Shown: positions 8,777-18,048 of the stretch, one piece after another | Position numbering within the stretch: the first letter of the stretch is position 1 | How the letters are laid out: each line of letters begins with the position of its first letter | Notes under the pieces: model-generated | What the model was told of the DNA's origin: nothing | Databases searched by the model: none | The model's input: only the letters and a program-made list of their open reading frames with translations | Assembly (NCBI GenBank): GCA_937899645.1 | Contig: CALCCD010000050.1 | Span: forward strand, 62,001-126,000 | DNA length: 64,000 nucleotides | Reading direction: 5' to 3' | From: an uncultured cyanobacterium | Lineage (GTDB): Bacteria; Cyanobacteriota; Cyanobacteriia; Cyanobacteriales; Geitlerinemataceae | Program-made: the position numbers and the translations under genes

Positions 8777-9356
8777 AGCGACCCTTGAGAAATGTGTGGG
8801 AAGAAATGCGTGAGAACGTAAGCAGGAAATGTCGGCTGCGCTTTGAGACCAAATGGTATCGACCTTGTCGTCCGTGTGGGGTGGGGCCGCCCGTTGGAAC
8901 ACTTGCGCCTGCAAGAGCTCGGTGCAGCGAGCGCCTGAAGTGCGCGCTACAGAGCCTCAGCCGGTTTAAGCCTCAGTACGCATGGTTTGTCGCACCATCG
9001 TATTAGAGATCTTTAACGATTGCTAGCAACAATCATCATCGGTTCCTATGTTGCCAAACGGTACAAAGTTGCATAGTCTCTATATCGGGCATACAAATTT
9101 TGGATCGTCTTTTCGATCTCAGCATTCTTGCTAGGCCAGCACCGAACATCGCCTTTTTGAGGTCGTGTCGAGCACCTAATTGACAGCGCTTATTTCCGGG
9201 AAGCTAGTGGTAATCGTTCCGGATGAGTTTACTGAGGTGTCTCGTGGTTTCGGGTTTGTCATTGCGTTCACACGGGCTCGCGCGACGCGCGGAGCCTGCG
9301 GACTTGTCACGACTTGACACAGTCCTCACTTTTTAAAGGAAACAGTACAGGAACTT
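8777..9356. other. Divergent spacer between ndhF4 and ccmK2
   Basis: 580 bases with no convincing gene. It must hold the promoters of both the NDH-1 CO2-uptake operon and the carboxysome operon. An AGGA ribosome-binding motif (ACAGGAACTT) lies just before ccmK2. A TTGACA hexamer at 9314-9319 has no well-placed -10 box, so I do not call a promoter. The part around 9000-9150 is visibly more AT-rich than the coding flanks. Confidence 0.6.
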
Positions 9357-9668
9357 ATGTCTATTGCAGTTGGAATGGTGGAAACGCTCGGTTTCCCCGC
9401 TGTCGTGGAAGCCGCTGACTCTATGGTCAAAGCAGCCCGCGTCACGCTGGTCGGCTACGAGAAAATCGGCTCCGGTCGCGTCACCGTCATCGTTCGTGGC
9501 GACGTTTCGGAGGTTCAAGCCTCCGTCTCAGCGGGAACCGATGCGGCTAACCGCGTCAACGGCGGCCAAGTCCTCTCGACCCACATCATCGCTCGTCCCC
9601 ACGAGAATCTCGAGTACGTGCTTCCGATTCGCTACACCGAAGAAGTCGATCAGTTCCGTACTTACTAG
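9357..9668 (+). CDS. ccmK2: Carboxysome shell hexamer protein CcmK2
   Basis: A 103-residue single-domain BMC (Pfam BMC) protein that assembles as hexamers tiling the facets of the beta-carboxysome shell. The sequence starts [21 protein letters not shown] and carries the pore loop KIGSG at residues 36-40 and the edge motif IIARPH near the C-terminus. The length equals classical CcmK2. It is the first gene of the ccmK2-ccmK1-ccmL-ccmM-ccmN operon and is nearly identical to the next gene over its first 90 residues, which indicates duplication. Confidence 0.97.
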   Translation: MSIAVGMVETLGFPAVVEAADSMVKAARVTLVGYEKIGSGRVTVIVRGDVSEVQASVSAGTDAANRVNGGQVLSTHIIARPHENLEYVLPIRYTEEVDQFRTY

Positions 9669-9835
9669 CGTTAGCGACCGCACGTGTCAGCCGGTTGCGC
9701 CCGCTTGCGAGCGGGTGCGCTTCCGCATTCGTGCGTTGAGGCGGTTGCGATCGGCGATTTTCGCTCGGTTTTCGCTTTGGCGCGCGGGCTTTATTGGAAC
9801 ATTTTAATCAACCTCACTCAGGCTAGGAGATAGCG

Positions 9836-10177
9836 ATGTCAATTGCAGTTGGAATGATTGAGACCCTGGGCTTTCCCGCCGTTGTAGAAGCGGCAGATGC
9901 CATGGTCAAGGCCGCCCGTGTAACGCTGGTCGGCTATGAGAAAATTGGTACGGGTCGCGTAACGGTTATCGTGCGTGGCGACGTTTCGGAAGTGCAAGCA
10001 TCAGTGAATGCGGGCACGGAGAATGTCAAGCGCGTCAACGGTGGCGAAGTTCTCTCGACGCACATCATCGCGCGCCCTCACGAGAACCTCGAGTACGTCC
10101 TGCCGATTCGCTACACCGAGGCGGTGGAGCAGTTCCGCGAGAGCATCGGCGCACCGCGTACGATCGGTCGCCCGTAA
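9836..10177 (+). CDS. ccmK1: Carboxysome shell hexamer protein CcmK1
   Basis: A 113-residue BMC-domain paralogue of the preceding gene, with a C-terminal extension ([14 protein letters not shown]) typical of CcmK1. The pore loop reads KIGTG, Thr replacing Ser of CcmK2, which slightly changes the central pore. A ribosome-binding site GGAG lies 8 bases before the ATG. It co-assembles in carboxysome facets with CcmK2. The 167-base gap between the two ccmK genes contains no other reading frame I would accept. Confidence 0.97.
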   Translation: MSIAVGMIETLGFPAVVEAADAMVKAARVTLVGYEKIGTGRVTVIVRGDVSEVQASVNAGTENVKRVNGGEVLSTHIIARPHENLEYVLPIRYTEAVEQFRESIGAPRTIGRP

Positions 10178-10183
10178 TCGTCT

Positions 10184-10471
10184 ATGCAGTTGGCAAGAGT
10201 TCGCGGCACGGTGGTGTGCACTCAGAAACTGACGAGCTTGCGCGGTTCCAAGCTGCTCGTTCTCGAATTGCTCGACGAGTCGGGCGCGCCTTTGCCGCAG
10301 TACGAGGTCGCAGTCGATCTCGTTGGGGCGGGGCGAGATGAGTGGGTTTTGGTCAGTCGCGGCAGCGCCGCGCGCGTTGAGCCCGGACAGGAGAGCAATC
10401 CCATCGATGCGATGGTCATTGGCATTATCGACACGGTGACTATCGGTTCTCAGCAGGTTTACAACCACTAG
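10184..10471 (+). CDS. ccmL: Carboxysome vertex pentamer protein CcmL
   Basis: A 95-residue EutN/CcmL-type protein. These form pentamers that cap the twelve vertices of the icosahedral shell. The N-terminus MQLARVRGTVVCTQK and the central LLVLELLD and DLVGAG segments are characteristic. It begins 6 bases after the ccmK1 stop, so it is co-transcribed. It has no extra domain and no unusual feature. Confidence 0.95.
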   Translation: MQLARVRGTVVCTQKLTSLRGSKLLVLELLDESGAPLPQYEVAVDLVGAGRDEWVLVSRGSAARVEPGQESNPIDAMVIGIIDTVTIGSQQVYNH

Positions 10472-10618
10472 TCGGCCCCTCGTGCTCTTCTGGAGCGGCG
10501 TTTCGGCTGGCACACGCCGTCGCTCTTCTCGAGGTTTCGCTATTGACCCAGCGCTATCTGGAGTGTTGTCAGAGCCGCCACTCGAAATCGCCCCCGATGT
10601 CAGGACTAAACGAGCACA

Positions 10619-12613
10619 ATGGTTGTCCGTAAGCGAGCCGCTTCTTTCCCTTCTCGATCGCCGAATTTAGCCGAACCTCAGATTGACGATTCGGCCTACG
10701 TTCATTCGTTCTCGAACATCATCGGTGACGTGCGTGTCGGGCGAGGTACGACGATCGCGCCGGGAACCTCGATTCGTGCAGATGAGGGATTTCCGTTCTT
10801 TATCGGCGATCGGGCCAACATCCAGAACGGCGCTGCCGTACATGGCCTCGAGGACGCTCGAGTCATCGGCGACGATGGCGAATCGTATTCCGTGTGGATC
10901 GGCAGCGGCACTTGCATCGCCCATATGGCGCTAGTTCACGGGCCTGCCTACATTGGCGACGATTGCTTTATCGGGTTCCGCTCGACGGTCTTCAACGCCA
11001 GAATCGGCGACGGCTGCGCGATTATGGGGCACGTCTTAATTCAGGATGTGGCGATTCCTGACGGTAAGTACGTTCCTTCTGGCACGGTCGTGACGAGCCA
11101 GGAACAGGCCGATCGCCTTCCGGACGCCCGCGCGTCCGATTTCGACTTCGCGAACCGCGTCGTCCGAGTCAACGAAGCGCTGCTCGCGAATCCCAAAAGC
11201 GCCCAGCGTGGGGCAAGCAGCCCAAAGAATTCTGCCCTTCAGCGTGAGAGTCACGATAGTGGACGCCCTGCTGGCTCGTCTGTATCTAGTTACACCCCCC
11301 CAGAAACCATGAGTGCGAATTTAGAAGTGCGCGAGCAAGTCCGCTCGCTCCTCAATCAAGGCTATCAAGTGAGCGTCGAGCGAGCGAACAAGCGTCGCTA
11401 CAAAACTAGTTCCTGGCTGGGCGCTGGACGCTTGCAGTCGAGCAGCCCCGATCGCGCCGTCTCCGAACTCGAAGCGACGATCGCCCAGTTCCCCGACGAG
11501 TACGTGCGGATCATCGGCGTCGATACTGCTGCCAAGCGCCGCGTTCTCGAAGCCGTCATCCACCGTCCGGGCGAATCGACTTCGATTCCGGCCTCGTCGA
11601 ACGGTTCGGCCAGTGCTGCCTATGGAGCGTCGTCTTACAACGGTTCCGCTCGCCCGTCGTCAACACCGGCGATCGCCGATGGCGACGCGAGCGCCCAGCT
11701 CGCCTCTCTGGTGCGTAACGGCTATAAAATCACCCTCGAGCACGCGACGCCGCGCCGCTTTAAGACCAGCTCTTGGCTGACCGGGCCTACGGTGAGTGCC
11801 ACCCGCGAGCCTGCGGTGATGTCCGAGATCCAGTCTTTTTGCGCCCAGCACGCAGGCGAGTACGTCCGCGCGATCGGCGTTGATAAAGCTGCCAAGCGCC
11901 GCGTTCTGGAACTCATCGTCCAGCGCCCGGATGGCAAGGCTTTGAATGGTAACAGTCGCGCCTCCTATGGCGGTTCCTACGGTGTTTCCAGCGCGCCGGT
12001 CGGCTCCGGTCGGCTGTCTCCCGAGGCGATCGAGCAAGTGCGATCGCTGCTGGCCCAGGGCTACAAGATCGGCACCGAGCACGCGACGACGCGCCGCTTC
12101 CGCACCGGCTCCTGGAAAACTTGCAAGCCGATTCAGGCGACCCAAGAAGGCGCTGTGATTTCGGCTCTCGAAGGCTGCATGGCCGACCACCACGGCGAGT
12201 ACGTCCGCGTGATCGGCATCGACGCAGCAGCGAAGCGTCGCGTCCTCGAAACGATCGTCCAGCGCCCCGATGGCTCCGCGAAACCGACCGCTAGCTACAG
12301 CAACGGCAACGGCGCAGCGGCCAGCTACAGCAACGGCAGCGCGGCGTCGGGTGCGATCGACAGCGACACCCTCAGCCAAATACGCAGCCTGCTCGGCCAG
12401 GGCTACAAGATCGGCGTCGAGCACGCCAGCAAGCGCCGCTTCCGCACCGGTTCCTGGCAGACTGCCGGTTCGATCGCCGGTTCGAGCGATCGCGAGGTGA
12501 TTCCCGCCCTCGAGGCCAGCCTCGCCAACTACCGCGACGAGTACGTGCGCGTTATCGGCATCGATCCGAAGGCCAAACGCCGCGTCCTCGAAGCGATCGT
12601 CCAGCGCCCCTAG
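10619..12613 (+). CDS. ccmM: Carboxysome scaffold protein CcmM (gamma-CA domain plus four SSUL modules)
   Basis: This 664-residue scaffold links the shell to RuBisCO. Residues 1-190 form a gamma-carbonic-anhydrase left-handed beta-helix with all three zinc histidines at canonical positions (H75, H102, H107). No cysteines occur at 194/200, where active Thermosynechococcus CcmM has a required disulfide. Four RbcS-like SSUL modules follow (about 231-315, 354-440, 466-551, 580-664), joined by Ser/Gly/Asn-rich linkers, and they condense RuBisCO into a pre-carboxysome. Only SSUL3 has the redox cysteine pair (C502 and C520, 18 residues apart as in Synechococcus SSUL1). SSUL2 has one Cys, and SSUL1 and SSUL4 have none. 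An in-frame ATG at 11309 could start the short form. Confidence 0.96.
   Translation: MVVRKRAASFPSRSPNLAEPQIDDSAYVHSFSNIIGDVRVGRGTTIAPGTSIRADEGFPFFIGDRANIQNGAAVHGLEDARVIGDDGESYSVWIGSGTCIAHMALVHGPAYIGDDCFIGFRSTVFNARIGDGCAIMGHVLIQDVAIPDGKYVPSGTVVTSQEQADRLPDARASDFDFANRVVRVNEALLANPKSAQRGASSPKNSALQRESHDSGRPAGSSVSSYTPPETMSANLEVREQVRSLLNQGYQVSVERANKRRYKTSSWLGAGRLQSSSPDRAVSELEATIAQFPDEYVRIIGVDTAAKRRVLEAVIHRPGESTSIPASSNGSASAAYGASSYNGSARPSSTPAIADGDASAQLASLVRNGYKITLEHATPRRFKTSSWLTGPTVSATREPAVMSEIQSFCAQHAGEYVRAIGVDKAAKRRVLELIVQRPDGKALNGNSRASYGGSYGVSSAPVGSGRLSPEAIEQVRSLLAQGYKIGTEHATTRRFRTGSWKTCKPIQATQEGAVISALEGCMADHHGEYVRVIGIDAAAKRRVLETIVQRPDGSAKPTASYSNGNGAAASYSNGSAASGAIDSDTLSQIRSLLGQGYKIGVEHASKRRFRTGSWQTAGSIAGSSDREVIPALEASLANYRDEYVRVIGIDPKAKRRVLEAIVQRP
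11309..11311 (+). promoter_or_regulatory. Candidate internal start for short CcmM
   Basis: In-frame ATG (residue 231) placed exactly before the first SSUL module, in the linker after the gamma-CA domain. CcmM of other beta-cyanobacteria is made in a full-length and a short SSUL-only form by internal initiation. No clear Shine-Dalgarno sequence precedes it (the upstream bases are C-rich), so this is inference; product would be 434 residues. Confidence 0.4.
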
Positions 12614-12855
12614 GGCATCGCCATCGATGCGCGTCAGATTTTCTGACCCGGCAAGCACTTGCCCACCTGGCCCAGTTGGCCTAACGGGTGTCGTCCTTTC
12701 CGGGTCGGTGCTGCGGCTTTAGATGGCGACCGCCAATCGATGAGCCTGGTTTGATGACAGTCTCCAGTCATTGTTTTTCGTCGCGCTTTCGAGGAGCGTT
12801 GGTCTCCCGAGCGCGCTACCCCGAGAGGGTTTTTCGTCTTTTTTGAAAACGATTT

Positions 12856-13536
12856 ATGCCCGGCCGCCCATCCGATAATCGGCTCGAAAATCCGCCCGAC
12901 CGCGTCTGCGTTCACGCTACGGCGACGGTCTCGCCCTCTGCGGTTCTCCAAGCCGAACTCGAGTACTCGATTGAAATCGGCGCGGGCGCTTCCGTGGGTG
13001 AAGGCTGCTGGCTACACGCCTATAGCGGCGACATCAAAATCGAGTCCGGCGTCGTTCTCGGCTCGGGGGTCTTGATCGTCGGCTGGAGCGAAGTGGGGGA
13101 ACTCTCGACGGTGGGTGCATCGACGACACTCTTCGAGACGGCGATCGCGGCGGGGTCAGCGATCTCGGCCCACAGCGTTCTCGGTGTGCCCGAACGCCCC
13201 ATTGCCCTCGTACCTGCGGCTGCAGATTTCTCAGACGAGGTCGATAATCTCCCCGATCCGTGGAGCGAACGACCGGCCAGCCCGATCGAGCCAGCGCCTC
13301 CACCAATCTCTAAGCCCGTCCCCCCGACGACGTCGGGCTTTGCAGCGGAAGGCACCGATCGCGACGAGAGCGATTTGGAGTCTTCGACAGGGTCAGGCGA
13401 ACAGCCTGCATCTCCGGCAGAAGCCGCCGAAACTTCTGCCCGCGAGGCTCCAGCCGCCTCGCCCAGTCCTGAGGTTTACGGACGCCAGCACGTTACGCGC
13501 ATCATCGACAGCATTCTCAATCGAGATTCTCCGTAG
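12856..13536 (+). CDS. ccmN: Carboxysome assembly protein CcmN
   Basis: A 226-residue protein that bridges CcmM and the CcmK shell. The N-terminal 110 residues are a short left-handed beta-helix with hexapeptide repeats, related to the CcmM gamma-CA domain. A Pro/Ser/Glu-rich linker (about 125-200) follows, and then an amphipathic C-terminal encapsulation peptide beginning VYGRQHVTRIIDSIL, the part known in the family to recruit the shell. It is the last gene of the ccm operon, 242 bases after ccmM. The N-terminal residues before CVHATATV may be a non-conserved extension. Confidence 0.92.
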   Translation: MPGRPSDNRLENPPDRVCVHATATVSPSAVLQAELEYSIEIGAGASVGEGCWLHAYSGDIKIESGVVLGSGVLIVGWSEVGELSTVGASTTLFETAIAAGSAISAHSVLGVPERPIALVPAAADFSDEVDNLPDPWSERPASPIEPAPPPISKPVPPTTSGFAAEGTDRDESDLESSTGSGEQPASPAEAAETSAREAPAASPSPEVYGRQHVTRIIDSILNRDSP

Positions 13537-14579
13537 GTTGCATCGCCGATTTGCGCCAGGGCTTCCACGAGACTCGCGATCGAAACCCGACCGGTTTGTG
13601 ACCGAGAGAAAACCTCCGTCGAATAAGGAACGGATTTAGCTGACGGCACTCCTTTGTTTAACGCGTTGCCAGGTGACTCGGGTCGCGTTTTAGTGCCGCT
13701 TCTTGGAAGTTCGACAAAGATCGACAGTTCTCGTGAGTCTAATTACTCAATAAAGCCGTTGCTATTGCACCAAAATATTAAATAGACGTCTCAATGCAGA
13801 AGAGATGCTAGAAAATATTAATCTTTTATTAAGTGATGTTTGTTTGTGTTTAAGCTTTGCGTTTGCGATATCGGGCGGCGGTCGGGCGGGCTCAACCCTT
13901 TCCTTAAAACGAATGCGATGAAAGATCGACTTAGGGCTCGCTTTGAATTGCGCTCGCAATCTGTGTGAATCGTAGGCAATTGCACTGGTTACAAAGAGAA
14001 GTGTCTCGATTGCGGCACGATGCAATGTTGTTGGGGAACGTTCTAGCAGCGGCGATCTTAGGCTGCGAGTCTCTCCGGTGCAGCACTTATTAGCTGGCCT
14101 GATAGGGCGATCGAACTATCGCGATTTGTTTTTCGTGCTTCTCGTTTTTTTAGAGCAATTTAACGATCGTCAGCGTGGTAGTATACCTCAAGCAAGAAGC
14201 CCGATAAGCCACTAGCACGAATAGCGCCCATCCGAGCTAAGTTTCGTCCGCGTTTGTTTGCTTGGTTTGCCAACTTCAAACGTTGATTTGTTTCTGAGCT
14301 CGCGCCCCAGGCGGTGTTTCCTTCTTTTCGAGAAAGCACCGTTCGAGATGGCGCGCTATCACTAAATTTTGCCGCTTTCTTTCGCCAGACGACGCTCGAG
14401 ATCTAGTCTCGTACTGCGATCTTGAAGATCGTCCTCACATTGAGATTACTCGACGCTTTCGGTTGAAAGCCATCACTGACGCGCAATTGTTTCTCATTGT
14501 GTTTCGGTCTGGTGTGCAGTGCGAAAACGGCGATGTGTTACGAGAGATTCCTGACAGAAATAAGGAGATACATAGAGGG
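13537..14579. other. Long spacer and leader upstream of rbcL
   Basis: A 1,043-base region without a credible gene; the 87-residue minus-strand ORF at 13762-14025 has no recognisable content. It is more AT-rich than its flanks and must carry the rbcL promoter(s). One candidate -10 hexamer TATACC lies near 14173. AAGGAG at about 14561-14566 lies ahead of the rbcL ATG. The rbcL frame is open for 39 codons upstream but looks non-coding. Confidence 0.55.
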
Positions 14580-15995
14580 ATGGTTCAGACCAAATCCGCT
14601 GGATTCAAGGCGGGTGTACAGGACTACGCGCTGACGTACTACACCCCCGACTACACGCCCAAAGATACCGACCTGCTGGCTTGCTTCCGCATGACGCCCC
14701 AACCTGGCGTTCCTCCGGAAGAAGCTGCTGCTGCTGTGGCCGCTGAATCGTCGACCGGTACGTGGACGACGGTTTGGACTGATGGTCTGACCGACCTCGA
14801 TCGCTACAAGGGTCGCTGCTACGATGTCGAAGCCGTTCCCGGCGAAGACAACCAGTACTTCTGCTTCGTTGCTTACCCGCTCGACCTGTTCGAGGAAGGT
14901 TCGGTGACGAACATCCTGACCTCGCTGGTCGGTAATGTCTTTGGTTTCAAAGCCCTAAAAGCCCTGCGTCTGGAAGATATCCGCTTCCCGGTCGCACTGG
15001 TGAAAACCTTCCAAGGTCCGCCGCACGGTATTTCCGTCGAGCGCGACCACCTCAACAAGTACGGTCGTCCGCTCCTCGGTTGCACCATCAAACCGAAGCT
15101 GGGCCTCTCGGCGAAAAACTACGGTCGTGCGGTTTACGAGTGCCTTCGCGGCGGTCTCGACTTCACGAAAGATGACGAGAACATCAACTCGCAGCCGTTC
15201 ATGCGCTGGCGCGATCGCTTCCTGTTCGTTCAAGAAGCCATCGAAAAATCTCAGGTCGAGACCAACGAAGTTAAAGGTCACTACCTGAACGTCACCGCTT
15301 CGACTTGCGAAGAGATGATGAAACGTGCCGAATTCGCGAAAGAAATCGGCACGCCGATCATCATGCACGACTTCCTGACGGGTGGCTTCACGGCGAACAC
15401 CACCCTGGCGAAGTGGTGTCGCGACAACGGCGTCCTGTTGCACATTCACCGGGCAATGCACGCGGTTATCGACCGTCAGCGCAACCACGGTATCCACTTC
15501 CGCGTCCTTGCGAAGTGCCTCCGCCTCTCCGGCGGCGACCACCTGCACTCGGGTACGGTCGTCGGTAAGCTCGAAGGTGAAAAAGGCATCACGATGGGCT
15601 TCGTCGATTTGATGCGCGAAGACTACGTGGAAGAAGATCGCTCGCGCGGTATTTTCTTTACCCAAGACTGGGCGTCGCTGCCTGGCGTTATGCCGGTCGC
15701 TTCCGGTGGTATTCACGTGTGGCACATGCCCGCACTGGTGGAAATCTTCGGCGACGACTCCTGCCTGCAGTTCGGCGGTGGTACGCTGGGTCACCCCTGG
15801 GGTAACGCGCCGGGTGCAACGGCAAACCGCGTCGCGCTCGAAGCTTGCGTCCAAGCGCGCAACGAAGGCCGCGATCTCATGCGCGAAGGTGGCGACATCA
15901 TCCGCGAAGCTTGCAAATGGAGCCCCGAGCTGGCCGTTGCTTGCGAACTGTGGAAAGAAATCAAGTTTGAATTCGAGGCTGTCGATACGCTCTAG
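14580..15995 (+). CDS. rbcL: RuBisCO large subunit, form IB
   Basis: The catalytic large subunit of ribulose-1,5-bisphosphate carboxylase/oxygenase, 471 residues, acting inside the carboxysome. The carbamylated-lysine motif [11 protein letters not shown], the active-site segment TIKPKLGL and loop 6 [10 protein letters not shown] are all intact, and the sequence is of the cyanobacterial/plant green type. The track ORF starts at 14463, but the family start [16 protein letters not shown] is the ATG at 14580, preceded by AAGGAG and GAGGG. It heads rbcL-rbcX-rbcS, on the same strand as the ccm operon. Confidence 0.98.
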   Translation: MVQTKSAGFKAGVQDYALTYYTPDYTPKDTDLLACFRMTPQPGVPPEEAAAAVAAESSTGTWTTVWTDGLTDLDRYKGRCYDVEAVPGEDNQYFCFVAYPLDLFEEGSVTNILTSLVGNVFGFKALKALRLEDIRFPVALVKTFQGPPHGISVERDHLNKYGRPLLGCTIKPKLGLSAKNYGRAVYECLRGGLDFTKDDENINSQPFMRWRDRFLFVQEAIEKSQVETNEVKGHYLNVTASTCEEMMKRAEFAKEIGTPIIMHDFLTGGFTANTTLAKWCRDNGVLLHIHRAMHAVIDRQRNHGIHFRVLAKCLRLSGGDHLHSGTVVGKLEGEKGITMGFVDLMREDYVEEDRSRGIFFTQDWASLPGVMPVASGGIHVWHMPALVEIFGDDSCLQFGGGTLGHPWGNAPGATANRVALEACVQARNEGRDLMREGGDIIREACKWSPELAVACELWKEIKFEFEAVDTL

Positions 15996-16057
15996 GCGAT
16001 CGCAACAGGCTCGGATTCAACTGAAGCCGGTACCGTTCGGGACGGAGGCTCGCGATC

Positions 16058-16474
16058 GTGGATTCCAAGCGCCTCGCGCGCGAAGCCGCCAAAACGTTGC
16101 AAACTTACGTGACGTTTCAAGCGGTCAAACTCATCCTCGAGCAGCTTAGCGAGACCAACCCGTCCCAGGCGATTTGGCTGCGGCAATACGTGCTGGACAA
16201 CCCTATCCGAGACGATGGGGAGTTCCTGGAAGGCTTGATTCGCGATCGCAAAGATCTGGTGTTTCGCGTTTTGACCGTCCGCGCCGAAATTGCCGATACG
16301 GTACTGGAATTTCTTCCCGAACTGGTGTGCTCGAACATCACGGAAGCGAACGTAAAGCTTCGCCGTTCGATGCTCGAGCGCCTCACCCAAACCTCTAATA
16401 TCCCGTCTGACTCTGATGGGGCGCTGCCCCATCCCGAGTTGGATGTTCCACCCGAACGAGACTCACAGGAGTAA
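16058..16474 (+). CDS. rbcX: RuBisCO assembly chaperone RbcX
   Basis: A 138-residue chaperone that, as an arc-shaped helical dimer, clamps the C-terminal tail of RbcL during assembly of the RbcL8 core. The peptide-binding groove region reads TYVTFQAVKLILEQL. The second of the two tyrosines known to contact RbcL (Y20 in studied homologues) appears as Phe here, a mild variation. The acidic proline-containing C-terminal tail is typical of RbcX. It lies between rbcL (62 bases) and rbcS (6 bases) and is surely co-transcribed with them. Confidence 0.95.
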   Translation: MDSKRLAREAAKTLQTYVTFQAVKLILEQLSETNPSQAIWLRQYVLDNPIRDDGEFLEGLIRDRKDLVFRVLTVRAEIADTVLEFLPELVCSNITEANVKLRRSMLERLTQTSNIPSDSDGALPHPELDVPPERDSQE

Positions 16475-16480
16475 GGATTT

Positions 16481-16822
16481 ATGAAAACGCTGCCAAAAGA
16501 GCGTCGTTACGAAACGCTGTCGTTCCTTCCCCCGCTGAGCGACCAGCAAATCGTCCGTCAAATCGACTACATGCTCGCTCAGGGCTTTATCCCCGCGATC
16601 GAGTTTGAAGAAGATCCGACCCCGGATTGCCACCACTGGACGCTGTGGAAACTGCCTCTCTTTGATGCACGCACCTCCAACGACGTACTGGCTGAAGTTC
16701 GCGAGTGCCGCCAAGAGTACTCCAACTGCTATATCCGCGTCATCGGTTTTGACAACATCAAGCAGTGCCAAACTGTTAGCTTTATCGTCTATAAGCCCGG
16801 TACGGGCACGATGCGCTACTAA
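16481..16822 (+). CDS. rbcS: RuBisCO small subunit
   Basis: A 113-residue small subunit capping the RbcL8 core. The N-terminus [21 protein letters not shown] and the [11 protein letters not shown] segment are canonical. A ribosome-binding motif AAGGA overlaps the end of rbcX, whose stop lies 6 bases upstream. The four SSUL modules of CcmM in this window are paralogues of this fold. A strong hairpin terminator follows 40 bases later. Confidence 0.97.
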   Translation: MKTLPKERRYETLSFLPPLSDQQIVRQIDYMLAQGFIPAIEFEEDPTPDCHHWTLWKLPLFDARTSNDVLAEVRECRQEYSNCYIRVIGFDNIKQCQTVSFIVYKPGTGTMRY

Positions 16823-16861
16823 GCGGTTTTTCTAGCTGTGTCGCATAGATAAGCTAGTCCG

Positions 16862-16897
16862 AATGCCGGTTCGATCGCGAGATCGTCCGGCATTTTT
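16862..16897 (+). terminator. Rho-independent terminator after rbcS
   Basis: AATGCCGG and CCGGCATT pair, the stem is extended inside by CGATC/GATCG around a GCGA loop, and a T run follows. This closes the rbcLXS operon and separates it from ppa, 25 bases downstream. Confidence 0.85.
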
Positions 16898-16921
16898 GCG
16901 ATTTTTTCTTACCCAATAACG

Positions 16922-17434
16922 ATGGACATTACCAAAATCAAGCCGCAACCCGAGCCGGGTCTGGTGAACGTTCTGATCGAAATTCCGGGCGGCAGCAAAA
17001 ATAAATACGAGTTCGACAAAGACCTCGGCTGCATGATGCTCGATCGCGTGCTGTTTTCTTCGGTTCAGTATCCCGGCGACTACGGCTTTATTCCTAACAC
17101 GTTGGCCGACGACGGTGACCCGCTCGACGGTATGGTGCTGATGGATCAGCCGACTTTCCCCGGCTGCCTGATCGCGGCGCGTCCGATCGGTATGCTCGAG
17201 ATGATCGACGGCGGCGATCGTGATGAGAAGCTACTGTGCGTTCCGGCGGAAGACCCACGCTACGCTCAGTACACCTCGCTGGCGAATGTCGAACAGCACC
17301 GCCTCGATGAGATTGCTGAGTTCTTCGATTCCTATAAGAATCTGGAGAAAAAAGAGGTCGAAATCCTCGGCTGGAAAGATGTTGATGCTGTCTTGCCGCT
17401 GGTGGAAGAGTGTATCAAGGCTTACGGTGCGTAA
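16922..17434 (+). CDS. ppa: Soluble inorganic pyrophosphatase
   Basis: A 170-residue family I inorganic pyrophosphatase that hydrolyses PPi to phosphate in the cytoplasm and pulls biosynthetic reactions forward. The metal-binding signature [10 protein letters not shown] is present at about residues 61-70, together with the usual [11 protein letters not shown] segment. The length matches the bacterial hexameric enzyme. It lies just behind the rbcS terminator and so probably has its own promoter or depends on read-through. Confidence 0.96.
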   Translation: MDITKIKPQPEPGLVNVLIEIPGGSKNKYEFDKDLGCMMLDRVLFSSVQYPGDYGFIPNTLADDGDPLDGMVLMDQPTFPGCLIAARPIGMLEMIDGGDRDEKLLCVPAEDPRYAQYTSLANVEQHRLDEIAEFFDSYKNLEKKEVEILGWKDVDAVLPLVEECIKAYGA

Positions 17435-17622
17435 GATCTTTAGCGATTTGAAATGCTCGTTCGACTAGAGGGAAAAGGAGTTTTTTTCCTCGATCGATTT
17501 GAGCTGATGTAATGCGTGTTGCAGTTCTAGAGAGCGGCAGCACGTATTTTGTTAGCGGCGTTATATCACGCTGGATTCACCGCTTTCCGATAAAGTATGG
17601 GTATAGCCATCGGGTCGTTCTC

Positions 17623-18048
17623 ATGAAACGTTCGCTACTGTTTGCCAAGCTCCACAACTGCACGCTGACGGGTGCGAATTTGGAATATATGGGGAGCGTG
17701 AGTATCGATCGGGCGCTGCTGGATGCGGCGGGAATCGTGCCGTACGAGCAGGTGCAAATCGTCAATATTGCCAATGGGTCGCGGCTGATGACCTACGCGA
17801 TCGAAGCGCCGGAGCAGTCGGGAATCATCGAGCTGAATGGTGCGGCGGCGCGACTGGGAGCACCGGGCGATCGCGTCATCATCATGGCCTATGCGGAGCT
17901 GGACGCGAGCGAGATCGAGTCGCACCGACCGACGGTGGTAATGGTCGGGCAGGGAAACACCATTACGGAAGTGGTGGACTATCAGAATTTACCGACGCGG
18001 TTCGATCGCGCTAGCAGTCCAGAGGTGCGCGCCGAAGTGACTGCATGA
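17623..18048 (+). CDS. panD: Aspartate 1-decarboxylase PanD
   Basis: PanD makes beta-alanine from aspartate for pantothenate and CoA synthesis, using a pyruvoyl group made by self-cleavage. The Gly-Ser cleavage site is visible at residues 26-27 (EYMGSVSID), and the segment [11 protein letters not shown] is family-typical. The track ORF starts at 17512, but the family start [13 protein letters not shown] is the ATG at 17623, giving 141 residues. The 3' end overlaps the thiL start by four bases (ATGA), so the two genes are translationally coupled. Confidence 0.95.
   Translation: MKRSLLFAKLHNCTLTGANLEYMGSVSIDRALLDAAGIVPYEQVQIVNIANGSRLMTYAIEAPEQSGIIELNGAAARLGAPGDRVIIMAYAELDASEIESHRPTVVMVGQGNTITEVVDYQNLPTRFDRASSPEVRAEVTA

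Noticed and set aside
9314-9342. TTGACA at 9314 as a ccm promoter
   Set aside because: No -10 hexamer at 16-18 bp spacing; the TTTAAA is only about 12 bases away, so the match is not convincing.
11309-12613. Repeats inside ccmM taken as a CRISPR or tandem-repeat array
   Set aside because: The periodicity of about 340 bp encodes four SSUL protein modules, so it is domain duplication within a gene.
11660-12658. 332-codon minus-strand ORF opposite ccmM
   Set aside because: Its repeated segments ([11 protein letters not shown] and similar) are mirror images of the SSUL repeats on the other strand, not a gene.
13762-14025. 87-codon minus-strand ORF in the rbcL leader
   Set aside because: No recognisable motif, no ribosome-binding site and AT-rich non-coding composition.
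14463-14579. 39-codon extension at the start of rbcL
   Set aside because: RbcL proteins begin at MVQTKS; the upstream residues are unlike any RbcL, and the ribosome-binding site lies between the two.
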